Below, in pieces: positions 1-10,626 of a stretch of 64,000 nt of DNA. The first letter of the stretch is position 1. Each line of letters begins with the position of its first letter. A model generated the notes under the pieces. It made no database searches. It was not told the origin of the DNA and saw only the letters and a list, made by a program, of their open reading frames with translations. The DNA is taken from the NCBI RefSeq assembly GCF_032854445.1, contig NC_088302.1, forward strand, positions 23,201,788 to 23,265,787, in the 5' to 3' direction. Origin of the DNA: Liolophura sinensis. Its lineage: Eukaryota; Mollusca; Polyplacophora; Chitonida; Chitonidae. The position numbers and the translations under genes are program-made.

Positions 1-70
1 GTAAATGAATCCAGATGATTAATTTTCTGTACACCCGCCAACATTTTTGTGACAGAAGTGTGCTAGATAA

Positions 71-360
71 TTTTTTTATGAGGGGGCCTTTGTGACCAAA
101 GAGGTTAGCATACCAAGGTAGCACAATGACCTAGGAGCGTCTCACCAATGTAGTCGCTGTGAGTTCAAGTCCAGATCATGTTGGTCTCCTCTCTGAACGT
201 AAGTGGGAAGGTCTACCAGCAACCTGCAGATGGTTTTCCCCTGGTCTCTGTCTGGTTTCCTCCCACCATAATGCTGGCCGCCGTCTTACATGTGCAGTAT
301 TCTTGAGTACGGCTTAAAACACCACCCAGATAACTAAGTAAATGACTTTTTTTTTGAGGG
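71..360 (+). mobile_element. tRNA-derived SINE, near full length, with target-site duplication
   Basis: The element spans about 85-346. It begins with a degraded tRNA-like head and carries a B-box-like GAGTTCAAGTCC near 162-173. The body (GTGGGAAGGTCTACCAGCAA, then CCACCATAATGCTGG) is shared with at least seven other places in this window, and the 3' end matches the family's CTTAAAACACC. T-rich direct repeats ending in GAGGG (71-84 and 347-360, about 13 of 14 identical) flank it and look like the target-site duplication left by LINE-mediated insertion. The style matches mollusc tRNA-SINEs such as the V-SINE superfamily (RUDI), but family membership was not verified. Confidence 0.85.
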
Positions 361-1880
361 ACTCCAAGGCATGAAATCCACATTCAAGCATGTTACACTT
401 AAATTGATGAAATGTTGTTTGTGAAAAGTGATTGAAATGAATGGCACATGAATTGGACAGAAAATTTGGTGTTAAGAAGACAAGTACTGTTAACAGTAAA
501 CTGTTTGGTTATTTGTTTGTTGACCTTCAATATGTTTCTGCTATGGCCGTGCTGGTCAGTTGTTGGCAGGAAGTTCACTAGTACCTTGCCTTCAGTAGAT
601 GACTCCATGTTTTCATATACAGGAGCGGTTTAACTGGCTGTGCCTGCTTTAAAAAAAAGGGGGCAATTTGAACACCCTGAAAAAATTGAGTATGTGACTG
701 GTGTGCACTTAATTTGCACAGAAGCGATACAGTTCCAATCATGTAATAGAAGTTTTAGTGCAGCCGTCTGTCATCCTTACATACACATTATGAATATTGC
801 AAAGAGTTAATTGTAAGGCTTGGAAAAAGTTTGATTGTTTGTGACTGTAATGTTGTAGACAAGCTATTCTAATTTTGCTGATAACTTTTGTTGCATTTTA
901 AATGAAACTGCATGGGTGCATAGATTGTGGGTAAAATTTATAAAAAGGTAAGATGGAAATTTTGGATTTGCAAGTCGGGAAAGGGGACCTGCTTGCCTCA
1001 TGGAAGTTGAGTTGTCATATTGGACTGGCATCAATTCAGGGAGCAAATGGCTTTTACACATTTTAAAAGACTTGCTGTTATAGGTTTTTTTGGCATCAGG
1101 AAAAAGGTGAAATTCCACTACTTTTTTGTTGTAACATATATGTATAGGAAGTATAATAAACAAATATGAAGGTGTTACGAAAGGTGGGATGTTAATTATG
1201 ATTATGCTATATGCACTTGGGATAAATTTTGTTGTGTATGGAGTAAGGGAGACAACTTTTGTAGGACTTTTGTTGACTGAACTGTCGCTGTTAAGTCTTC
1301 TTTGACAGGCCCATGTTTTAAGTAGAGCTGCCGGTGTATTGTTATGAAATAAAGTTGCAACTCTTTCTTTAGCAAAAAGAGCCATAACTACTGTTGAATA
1401 TAAGCTTATTTTGTGAACTAACTGTGTTAACACAACAGCATGAAATTCCAATTGTAGAAGCATAAAAAGGAAACATCAGCTTTAGAGATCCTGATCAGAG
1501 AGTTGATAAATTGATTGGATGTTAATGAATTGTTTGCTTTATTGGAAAGGTGTCATTGATGTAAATAATATTAAAAGTTACCTGTGCCAAAACATTAGAT
1601 CATAAATTCTTAAAATAAGATTCTTTACTTTGTGGGTTATTGGCTTTGTGCACTTAAAAAAACTCGTTGGCAGGATTTATAGATGCCACTTTTATTTTAT
1701 GAACTGGTCTGGATTCCTCTTGCAAATGGCTGAAGGTTTGGTTTTTTTCTGATACAGCTGACTTGTACTGTTGTACAAAGCTGAGGTCTGGGAGCAGTCT
1801 TGTATGGGATGACAAAATGAGACAAATGAGGGACTGAATTTTTCCCCTCAAGAAGTTTTTATTGATATATAATATTTTTT
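361..1880. other. AT-rich DNA, no gene recognised
   Basis: Open frames here are short (the longest is 199 codons on the minus strand at 864-1463), AT-rich, and show no domain, signal peptide or splice-site pattern I can support. I see ordinary intergenic or intronic sequence. Confidence 0.5.
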
Positions 1881-2450
1881 TTTACTCCTTTTTGCTCCAG
1901 GGTTTTCTTTTTTTTTGCTCTTTTTTGATCCAAGGTTTTGTTTTTTGTGGAAGATTTTTTGTTTTTGTCCAAGATTTTTTTCAGTCCTAACATTTCACGT
2001 GATTATGCCTAAATCAAGATCTACTAGACATCAAAAATAATGACATGACATCTAACCACATTTCAGTAAAAAAAAAAAAAAGAAACAACAACAGCATAGT
2101 TGACGTATCCTTTTGTTGTATTTCAAAACTTTGAAATGGTCTGTTTTGTTGGACACTATGTAAAGTGAGACTGTACCAGGTTTTGCCGGTCTACCATGGT
2201 ATGGGAAACATATCCATGTCTTGGCCACACACGTCTTGAATTTGCACATAACAAAAAAAAATTCCTGAAAAAAAAAAAAGAAGCCTTGGACAAACAAAGA
2301 AACATTGGCAAAACATAAAAATCTTGAACGAAAAAAATACATTGGAGATAAACTGTTTAAACCAAAAATATTATGGTGGCAAAATGTATACCCTAATAAA
2401 AACTTTTTTAATCTTGAGCAAACTGTACAGCTTTCAAATTCAGTGATGAA
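1881..2450. repeat. Degenerate T-rich / A-rich minisatellite arms in inverted orientation
   Basis: From about 1881 to 1990 the plus strand holds T-rich units punctuated by GATCCAAGG, GTGGAAGA and GTCCAAGA. From about 2255 to 2440 it holds A-rich units punctuated by CCTTGGACAAA, CATTGGC, ATCTTGAACG and CATTGGAG. The second set resembles the reverse complement of the first, so the two stretches may be fold-back arms of a decayed short tandem repeat. The ORF at 2052-2555 (minus) is an artefact of this composition. Confidence 0.4.
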
Positions 2451-2654
2451 TCTTGTATTTCTAAGTTGTTCTTTGAAAGTTTTATTTTTGATTGTAAAAA
2501 CATAGTCTTGACCTTTTTTTTTCCAGTTTGCCTTTGCTATTTCATACAAGAGCATTGAACTCTGACTTCTCTACATATTTGCTTATCTTTTCTCTACACC
2601 CATTTTGAGGAAAAGGTCTTGGAAACACAGTCGGTCATTCTGGTATATTGGTAA

Positions 2655-2692
2655 TGTGTGGTGGGCTGAGGTCTCCTGTGTGGTATATTACA
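2655..2692 (+). repeat. Isolated copy of the 35-bp minisatellite unit
   Basis: The stretch GGCTGAGGTCTCCTGTGTGG within this interval matches the diverged right-hand units of the large array (5840-6247), which read GAGCTGAGGTCTCCTGTGTGG. It sits about 1 kb outside the array as a single unit, so it is either an ancestral seed or a displaced copy. Confidence 0.55.
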
Positions 2693-3519
2693 GTTACCTC
2701 CTGAGGTTGAGGTGTCCAAGCTAAATGATCACCCAGTCGAGGCCACCTTTTCTTACAGAGGTCGTGAAGCGTCCGAAGTGACAAAAGACTACCAAGATTG
2801 GGTGATCAGTCACGTTGAAAACCATCACAGTGGTTTCATTGTTTGGCAAGTGTCATTTCTTTCATGAAATCGCCGTTTTATCGACTAAAGTCTAGAAAAA
2901 TTTTTCCAAATATTAAAATTCACCTTAATTAATATGTGTTAAGGTGTGGTATTATCATTTATGTTCTCATTAACCAATTTAGTCAGTTTTTCCAACAGAG
3001 GTAAAAGGTACCCAGTAAGTTAACTTATGTTAACCGGAAAGAATGCTGCAAATTTTTATGTTTATATAACCTTTTAACACTTTTTACCAGCAGAGCTTGA
3101 TTTATTGAGCGACTCAAGACAAAATGATATTTCTCAACACCGTAATTTCTGTCAACAAATACCACAGGCCAAAAAAAAAAAATCCCCAGCAATGTACTGT
3201 GTACCACTTTAAATAAATAACTTGGTACAGATGCATGAAACAACTCATTTAGAAGCAGATATTTCTGGGTATTGCAAATAACAAATTTTCTTGAAAAAAT
3301 AAATTCACTAGTTCGCAAGATCAAATTCGCTATACTGAAAATGGAACATGTTTACCTTCAGTGGATATAAATAGGTGGGACAAAGGGCGTTATGCTGGAC
3401 GCAGTGTTGTTGTTGTTGAAAAGTCTCAGTACCGAGAAGAGAAAAGATGGTATTATGATGGCCTTTCCCGGCTTCCATAGAATGGTGTAACAGGGCCAGT
3501 TTTCTAGTGCTTACACTAG
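2693..3519. other. Unique non-coding DNA left of the minisatellite
   Basis: AT-rich sequence with no supported gene. The 99-codon minus-strand frame at 3025-3324 lacks recognisable features. Confidence 0.45.
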
Positions 3520-3585
3520 CACATCACTTGAACACCTGGTACACCTCAATTGAACACCCGGCACACCTCACTTGAACACCTGTGA
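3520..3585 (+). repeat. Three-copy 22-bp tandem repeat
   Basis: Three consecutive 22-bp units share the core CACCTCACTTGAACACCTGG with one to three substitutions each. The block lies 65 bp left of the 35-bp array and has unrelated sequence. Confidence 0.7.
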
Positions 3586-3651
3586 TCCGCTAGCAAACCA
3601 GTGGGTACGTAGGATGAATGACCCCACAGCAAACAACGAAGCCAGTATTAA

Positions 3652-6247
3652 GTGTTAAGGATGAACTGAGGCCTCCTGTTTGGTACATGTTAAGGATGAA
3701 CTGCGGCCTCCTGTTTGATACATGTTAAGGATGAACTGAGGCATCCTGTTTGGTACATGTTTAGGATGAACTGAGGCCTCGTGTTTGATACATGTTAAGG
3801 ATGAACTGAGGCCTCCTGTTTGATACATGTTAAGGATGAACTGAGGCCTCCTGTTTGGTACATGTTAAGGATGAACTGAGGCCTCCTGTTTGGTACATGT
3901 TTAGGATGAACTGAGGCCTCCTGTTTGATACATATTAAGGATGAACTGAGGCATCCTGTTTGATACATGTTAAGGATGAACTGAGGCCTCCTGTTTGATA
4001 CATATTAAGGATGAGCTGAGGTCTCCTGTATGGCACATGTTAAGGATGAACTGAGGCCTCCTGTTTGGTACATGTTAAGGATGAACTGAGGCCTCCTGTT
4101 TGATACATGTTAAGGATGAACTGAGGCATCCTGTTTGGTACATGTTAAGGATGAACTGAGGCCTCCTGTTTGATACATGTTAAGGATGAACTGAGGCATC
4201 CTGTTTGGTACATGTTTAGGATGAACTGAGGCCTCCTGTTTGATAAATGTTAAGGATGAACTGAGGCATCCTGTTTGGTACATGTTTAGGATGAACTGAG
4301 GCCTCCTGTTTGATACATGTTGAGGATGAACTGAGGCCTCCTGTTTGATACATGTTAAGGATGAACTGAGGCCTCCTGTTTGGTACATGTTAAGGATGAA
4401 CTGAGGCCTCCTGTTTGGTACATGTTTAGGATGAACTGAGGCCTCCTGTTTGATACATATTAAGGATGAACTGAGGCATCCTGTTTGGTACATGTTTACG
4501 ATGAACTGAGGCCTCATTTTTGGTACATGTTTAGGATGAACTGAGGCCTCCTGTTTGGTACATGTTTAGGATGAACTGAGACCTCGTGTTTGATACATAT
4601 TAAGGATGAACTGAGGCCTCCTGTTTGGTACATGTTAAGGATGAACTGAGGCCTCCTGTTTGGTACATGTTTAGGATGAACTGAGGCCTCCTGTTTGATA
4701 CATATTAAGGATGAACTGAGGCATCCTGTTTGATACATGTTAAGGATGAACTGAGGCCTCCTGTTTGGTACATGGTTAGGATGAACTGAGGCCTCCTGTT
4801 TGGTACATGTTTAGGATGAACTGAGGCCTCCTGTTTGATACATATTAAGGATGAACTGAGGCATCCTGTTTGATACATGTTAAGGATGAACTGAGGCCTC
4901 CTGTTTGATACATGTTAAGGATGAGCTGAGGTCTCCTGTATGGCACATGTTAAGGATGAACTTAGGCCTCCTGTTTGGTACATGTTTAGGATGAACTGAG
5001 GCCTCCTGTTTGATACATGTTAAGGATGAACTGAGGCATCCTGTTTGGTACATGTTTAGGATGAACTGAGGCCTCGTGTTTGATACATGTTAAGGATGAA
5101 CTGAGGCCTCCTGTTTGATACATGTTAAGGATGAACTGAGGCCTCCTGTTTGGTACATGTTAAGGATGAACTGAGGCCTCCTGTTTGGTACATGTTTAGG
5201 ATGAACTGAGGCCTCCTGTTTGATACATATTAAGGATGAACTGAGGCATCCTGTTTGGTACATGTTTCCGATGAACTGAGGCCTCATGTTTGGTACATGT
5301 TTACGATGAACTGAGGCCTCCTGTTTGGTACATGTTAAGGATGAACTGAGGCCTCCTGTTTGATACATGTTGAGGATGAACTGAGGCATCCTGTTTGGTA
5401 CATGTTTAGGATGAACTGAGGCCCCCTGTTTGGTACATGTTTAGGATGAACTGAGGCCTCATGTTTGATACATGTTTAGGATGAACTGAGGTCTCCTGTT
5501 TGGTACATGTTTAGGATGAACTGAGGCCTCCTGTTTGATACATGTTAAGGATGAACTGAGGCCTCCTGTTTGGTACATGTTTAGGATGAACTGAGGCCTC
5601 CTGTTTGGTACATGTTTAGGATGAACTGAGGCCTCCTGTTTGGTACATGTTTAGGATGAACTGAGGCCTCCTGTTTGGTACATGGTTAGGATGAACTGAG
5701 GCCTCCTGTTTGGTACATGTTAAGGATGAACTGAGGCCTCCTTTTTGATACATGTTTAGGATGAACTCAGGCCCCCTGTTTGATACATGTTAAGGATGAA
5801 CTGATGCATCCTGTTTGATACATGTTGAGGATGAACTGAGGTCTCCTGTGAGGTATGTCTTCAGAATGAGCTGAGGTCTCCTGTGTGGTACGTGTTAAGG
5901 ATGAGCTGAGATCTCCTGTGTGGTACGTGGTTAGGATGAGCTGAGGTCTGCTGTGTGTAACATGTTAAGAATGAGCTGAGGCCTCCTGTGTGGTAAGTGT
6001 TAAGGATGACCTGAGGTCTCCTGTATGGTACATGTTAAGGATGAGCTGAGGTCTCCTGTATGGTACATGTTAAGGATGAGCTGAGGTCTCCTGTGTGGTA
6101 CATGTTAAGGATGAGCTGAGGCCTCCTGTGTGGTAAGTGTTAAGGATGAGCTGAGGCCTCCTGTATGGTACATGTTAAGGATGAGCTGAGGTCTGCTGTG
6201 TGGTACATGTTAAGGATGAGCTAAGGCCTTTTGTGTGGTACGTGTTA
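3652..6247 (+). repeat. 35-bp minisatellite array, about 74 copies
   Basis: The unit is 35 bp with core GGATGAACTGAGGCCTCCTG followed by TTTGRTACATGTT. Copies in 3652-5840 are closely similar and differ at a few recurring positions (GGTACATG or GATACATA; GCCTCC or GCATCC; TTAAGG or TTTAGG). Copies from about 5840 onward are more diverged (GAGCTGAGGTCTCCTGTGTGG), as expected of an older array edge. Variant patterns recur at offsets of 910 bp (26 units) and 770 bp (22 units), showing block duplication inside the array. Because 35 is not a multiple of three, three units make a 105-nt cycle that stays open on the minus strand. The minus ORFs at 4110-4517, 4514-4738 and 5090-5389 are artefacts of this. 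Confidence 0.95.
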
Positions 6248-6845
6248 GCGCCTTTAAGATGAACTACAAAGCTTTTGACTTTCACAACAATTGTCAACAG
6301 CATGCATGCAGGTTTCTTCTTTTATTCTGTAAAATTGTGGAAGTTTTCTCTTAATAGTATAAATCTTTCAAATTCTCCAATGTGGGGGTGTATCAAAGTT
6401 ATGCATTAATTATCTGTGTTAGTTTTTAAAATGTTGTGACATCAGTGGTGGTGACTATGTGTGATTCATGTTTAAAGAAAATATAGCAGTTTTTGTGAAG
6501 TTGCTGGCAGTAAAGAATGAAGCAAGGCCACTTTGATACCAGTGTTCCAAAATCGGTTCAGTTAAGTTCGGGCCTAACATATGCTTCAGCTTGGATATTT
6601 GTTGAAAAATAACAGAAATATATGTAGCACAGTCAGCGTGTATTTAATCTGATATTTTCATTTTTAGAATAAAACCTGTTGAGTTGACCTTTGAGTTAAT
6701 CATAAAAGGGTCATTCACGAAACAGAAAATGAGCCAGCATATGTGGGAGTGGATATCTACCCTGTTCATATATATGTGTACACCTGTGATGGAAGTTTTG
6801 TGAAGCTGAAACCCAAAGTGCCCATGTCGGCACACTAGTTTCTTC
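6248..6845. other. AT-rich DNA, no gene recognised
   Basis: No supported coding frame. The 71-codon minus frame at 6644-6859 has no recognisable features. Confidence 0.45.
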
Positions 6846-6906
6846 CACCCTGTAGCCATGCCACGCCGATGTGGCGTTAAGCACTAATCATTCATTCATT
6901 CATTCT
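6846..6906 (+). mobile_element. SINE 3'-tail remnant of a second type
   Basis: The sequence GATGTGGCGTTAAGCACTAA followed by a run of ATTC units resembles the 3' end of a related SINE family, with CGTTAAGCAC where the main family has CGTAAAACACC. The tail is an (ATTC)n rather than an (AAAT)n repeat. Only the last ~60 bp are recognisable. Confidence 0.5.
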
Positions 6907-6964
6907 TCCACCCATAAACTGAAGGACCAGTTGTAGTAGTGAACATGAGTTGTAGAGTATGGTG

Positions 6965-7240
6965 TAAAGAGAAGAAGGAAAAAGACTTAAGGTGTAAAAA
7001 AAAAGATGGCACTTTAAGGAAAGAGGGCTGAATCTTTGAATTAGCTCCCTTTGTCCATGTTGAACATATGTTGTACTGGTATGGTAGTCTTTAGATTGTG
7101 TAAAATATAAAGAAAAAAAAAAGACTTAAGGTGTATAAAAATAGCACTGTAAGAAAAGAGGGCTGAATCTTTGCGTTAACACAATTTGTCCATATTGGAA
7201 ATGTACATGTATTGGAACAGTAGTCTTTAGATTGCAGTTG
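6965..7240 (+). repeat. 139-bp tandem duplication
   Basis: Two adjacent copies share AAAGACTTAAGGTGTA, GCACT-TAAG-AAAGAGGGCTG, AATCTTTG and GTAGTCTTTAGATTG in the same order. The anchor AAAGACTTAA starts at 6981 in the first copy and 7120 in the second. The copies differ by substitutions and small indels, so the duplication is old. Confidence 0.8.
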
Positions 7241-7280
7241 AGGACAGATGTATAAAGTTATGAATCAGTAACAAAAATTT

Positions 7281-7476
7281 GGCGAGGTGGTTAGCGAGCC
7301 TCTCACCAATGTCGTTGTGAGTTCAAATTCATCTCACGGTGGCTTTCTTTTCCGGTCGTACCTGGGAAAGTCTACCAGCAGCCAGCTGATAGTTGCGGGT
7401 AAATTTCCTCTGCCATATTGTGGTTTAAGTGAAATATTCTTGAGTACGATGTGAAACACCTATCAAATAAATAATT
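7281..7476 (+). mobile_element. SINE, degraded copy
   Basis: It carries the family's CTCTCACCAATG head piece, a B-box-like GTGAGTTCAAATTC, the body (GGTCGTACCTGGGAAAGTCTACCAGC) in mutated form, and the 3' segment AAATATTCTTGAGTACG ending in an AAATAAAT-type tail. An internal deletion of about 20 bp removes part of the CCGGTTTCC...CATAATGCTGG block. No clear target-site duplication is visible. Confidence 0.8.
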
Positions 7477-8698
7477 AAATATACCGTTTGAACATGTCGT
7501 CTAGCTAGGCGGACATTGATAAAAGGGAGTACTCGGCCTTAATCAGTGCGTTAATATGTATTGAAAATCCAGGGATGAAACAGGGGAGATAACTTTGTCA
7601 AGGATGTTGACACCAAACTGTTAATCTGTGGAGAACCTTGATCTATCCTCTTGTGCAGGGTTTTAATTTGTAGTACTCTTAGGGGATGTAGAGAGATTAT
7701 GGATGCAATGCTTTCACTGAAGGAGTCATTAACTTTCTGATGCACCATAAGCTTTTTTAACATCTCTGTGGCTCGATCTAGCAGATGGATGTAACATAAA
7801 AACCAGGAGTCTTTCAACATAACATCAGATCGATAGGTTTGAGTGGTCTGCTGTGGAGATTTCCTCCTCCCATAAAACTGACAGCACCACTATATATGCG
7901 AAATAATTTTATGTACAGCGTTTAGTCAAATCAAATCAGTAAAATACCATCAAAGGATCAGAAATCTGGAAAGGAGCCATCAATGTAGGGGAGATCAATT
8001 TTGAGATTGTTGAGGTAGAACTTCTGTGACATATTACATGAAGTCCCAACTTTGACAGATCAGTCATCGTGGCTCATTCAGAAATTCACAATTCTTTGTA
8101 TGTTTTAAAATAAAAAGTAGTCATTTAATTAATATTCAAAATGGTGATGGATTACTAACTCTAGTAATTCATGATTCAACCCTTAACAAATCAAGTAAGA
8201 ACAACATAGTAACACTAGTTTTTTTCAGAGATCTGAGTGACATTTTTTTTAATTAAATTGGTGACCAGTTGATATGACCAAGGTACAAACAATAGCAAAA
8301 CCAAGAGATAACAACCATGTGTGACCTTAATTTACGTAGAAAAAAATATTTGTTAATTATTTATAGCCACAAATGTTGAATATAGAAACAATTGCTTATG
8401 CAAACTTAATTAACAATCATATATTTACATTTAACTATAATATTCATATTTACACATTTTTACAACTTAAGCATGGTAAAAATCAGTAATATAACATTTC
8501 AGCTGCGTAGTGAGTGATACCTTGAACAAGGGTTTGACTAGAATAACGACACCACAGCCGCCATAGGGGATTGTGGGATAGCCAGAGATGGTTATGTCGC
8601 TAAAGTAATTTTGTATCACTGACTGAAATGAAGACAAAAGGATTTGTTGAAATTTCCCGTAATCTTTTTGCTGACTGAAGTGATTAGCTTGCAGGGCT
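7477..8698. other. AT-rich DNA, no gene recognised
   Basis: The longest frame (89 codons, minus, 7551-7820) has no recognisable domain. Nothing else is supported. Confidence 0.45.
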
Positions 8699-8935
8699 TT
8701 TTATTTATTTTATTTATTTGATAAGTGTTTTATGCTGTACTCAAGAATATTTGACTTATACGACAGCGGCAAGCATTATGTTGGGAGGAAACCAGGCAGA
8801 GCCTGGGGGAAACCCAAGACCATCCGCAGGTTGCTGGCAGACCTCCCCACTTGTGGCCGCAGAGAAAGCCAGCATGAACTGGACTTGAACTCACAGCGAC
8901 TGCATTGGTGAGAGGCTCCTGGCTCCCCTAGGCGT
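8699..8935 (-). mobile_element. SINE, minus strand, near full length
   Basis: Read on the minus strand it has the CTCTCACCAATGCAGTCGCTG head piece (around 8900-8920), the B-box-like GTGAGTTCAAGTCC, the body, and the tail of AAATAAAT units at 8699-8720. Possible short target duplications (GGCTTTTTA at the left, GGCGTTTTTA at the right) flank it. It lies 1.1-1.3 kb downstream of the protocadherin stop codon, in the same orientation as that gene, so its tail offers AATAAA hexamers on the gene's strand. Confidence 0.85.
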
Positions 8936-9247
8936 TTTTAAATTTGAGAATAAATAATGTACAATCAGTTGTTGCCCTCATTGTTTAGCACATTGTTGGA
9001 AAAAGCCTTTATATCTCTTTTAAAGATAACATGAGCCCACAAGGCAATATTTACACAATTGTCTTAAAATATGCTGAAAAAAAATATTCTTCAGCTGTTT
9101 GCACAATACATATGTTGGTTATTGGGAGTTGTTTTTATAAGTGGCTTGTATATTATGGCTTGCCATCATTATGATCAGATTTATACAAGTTATATGACTG
9201 AGGAGTTCATTTTATGTGATTAATCATTAAATTAATTTCATGGCCCA

Positions 9248-9412
9248 GGGATCACAAAGCGATTTTAGAGTTTTTAATCATTAAATTTTTAACTGAAATA
9301 ACGTACCAAAAATTTACGTTGGCAAGCAATATTTTGATCTTGTTACATCATAAATAACAATTTTGAAGTGATTTGAAATTTTGACTTAAGTCTAATATCA
9401 CTTTGTGATCCC
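9248..9412. mobile_element. Possible MITE: 23-bp imperfect terminal inverted repeats
   Basis: The left arm (9248-9270, starting GGGATCACAAAGCG) and the right arm (9390-9412, ending CACTTTGTGATCCC) are reverse complements at 20 of 23 positions. They flank about 120 bp of AT-rich sequence. Size and symmetry fit a miniature inverted-repeat element, but no convincing target-site duplication was identified, so a hairpin of other origin remains possible. Confidence 0.5.
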
Positions 9413-9800
9413 GGAGCATGATCCTCTTGGTGTATGTGATCCCCTTGATCACTTGTCAAGTTTTCCAGGGTTTCATTCAAATGATCTGTTCACCCCAGTT
9501 CAATTCATGAACAGTTTAGTCACTATGAACCCTTTCTTGTGAGTTCAAATGATCCTTCGCCCCACTTTCATGATTAAATCTGATTGATCACTGTTCATAA
9601 CAATTTCATCTCTTACAGCTTGTTCGGATCACGCTATATTTGTGAAAACTTTGATCACTCGTTTGAACAATTTCATTTCTGGGAGTTAAATTCAAATGAC
9701 CTCGATCATCGCCTTGTCTTCGTGCCGAGTTTGATCATTTGATCAAAGATCAGGTTCATCTAATATGGAAAGTCCCACAGCAGAATGATTCGATCACTCC
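9413..9800. repeat. GATC-dense cluster of degenerate ~68-bp tandem repeats
   Basis: About fourteen GATC tetramers occur in under 400 bp, where roughly one or two would be expected by chance. TTCAAATGAT recurs at 9476 and 9544, and TTGATCACT-TT-AACAATTTCAT recurs at 9584 and 9651, giving a degenerate period near 68 bp. Several sites match the TCF/LEF consensus CTTTGATC or its reverse (CTTTGATC near 9649; GATCAAAG near 9743). The cluster lies 240-630 bp beyond the protocadherin stop codon, in the 3' UTR or just downstream. Confidence 0.55.
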
Positions 9801-10038
9801 AAGCATGTTCATGTGGAATATGTAGATTACTCCGAATGTAGGAGGAAAGCTGTCACTCTTCAGTTTGTTCCACGCTGACATTGCCTTGAAGTCTGTCCAG
9901 GGACAATTCTCCCACATATATAAATAATACTGCTAGACAAGGTACAAGGAGTCTCTCTCTCCAGGTAATTGATTAATTTAGCACACATAGACACATCAAC
10001 GAATCAGGAATAAATTAGTACAGGAGATAGAGTGTTGT
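9801..10038 (-). other. Probable 3' UTR of the protocadherin gene
   Basis: This interval directly follows the TAG stop (10039-10041) on the minus strand. No AATAAA lies within it. The nearest signals seen are an ATTAAA at 9273-9278 and the AATAAA hexamers in the SINE tail near 8700-8720. Where the transcript ends cannot be decided from sequence alone. Confidence 0.4.
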
Positions 10039-10316
10039 CTAGGAGTACGACGAGCCACGCATGTCTGAGTGTACATTTCTTCTGTCGTATCCACCCCGAC
10101 TAAGATGCCCTGAGGGTGACGGGTGCGCGGAGTGTGACAGATGAACAGAATGTGACAGGTGTGATGACGGTGATGGCTGAGCAGAATGCGACGCGTAATG
10201 GTGGGGAGTTGGCCATGGGTAGTCATGGCACATCACGTCACTCCCCCTGGTGCTGTGAGAAGGGACAGAACTCTGGGAAAATCTCTCCTCTTCCAAGGAA
10301 TGGTGATGGTCGAAAT
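10039..10316 (-). CDS. Protocadherin, last coding exon (Ser/His-rich C-terminal tail)
   Basis: This exon encodes the final 92 residues. The acceptor is a strong pyrimidine-rich tract ending CTTCTCCACAG, after which AT completes the codon begun by the final G of the previous exon (phase 1, giving Asp). The frame then runs to TAG at 10039-10041. The tail starts DFDHHHSLEEERF and becomes rich in Ser, His and Pro. HLSHS-like pieces and two PSPS-HLS motifs suggest internal duplication. It is predicted to be intracellular. The low-complexity part is not a domain I recognise. The plus-strand ORF at 10116-10343 and the minus ORF at 9996-10226 are shadows of this exon. Confidence 0.85.
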
Positions 10317-10626
10317 CTGTGGAGAAGTGAAAATGAGCGGTGAGAAATTTGGTAAATAACATCCATGTTGTGTTAATAGCGAAAGATAGAGAATTTTTTA
10401 GAAGACGTCTGTAGTTTTTCTTTCATAATGAATCAGTGAAATTACTGGTGGCTTTTTTTTAACTTTTTTATTTTAATATTTGAAAATTTGGTAACTATAG
10501 TTAATTTAAATCTGCTTCATTACCCAAGCCGAAACTATTAGATTGAGAAAATTGAATTGCAGACTAGACAATTCAGTCAACAATCATTAACTTGTATTTT
10601 CAGTGAATATTAATTAAAGCTGTTAC
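10317..10626 (-). other. Protocadherin intron 2 (310 bp, phase 1)
   Basis: The intron runs from the donor CAG|GTAACA at 10627/10626 to the acceptor CCACAG|AT at 10317/10316. Only the frame-1 junction keeps both flanking exons open, which supports the pair. Confidence 0.8.

Noticed and set aside
864-1463. 199-codon minus-strand ORF
   Set aside because: AT-driven composition and no motif. It has no supporting splice or domain evidence despite its length.
3652-6247. CRISPR-like regular repeats
   Set aside because: The 35-bp units are directly adjacent with no unique spacers, and the DNA is animal. It is a minisatellite.
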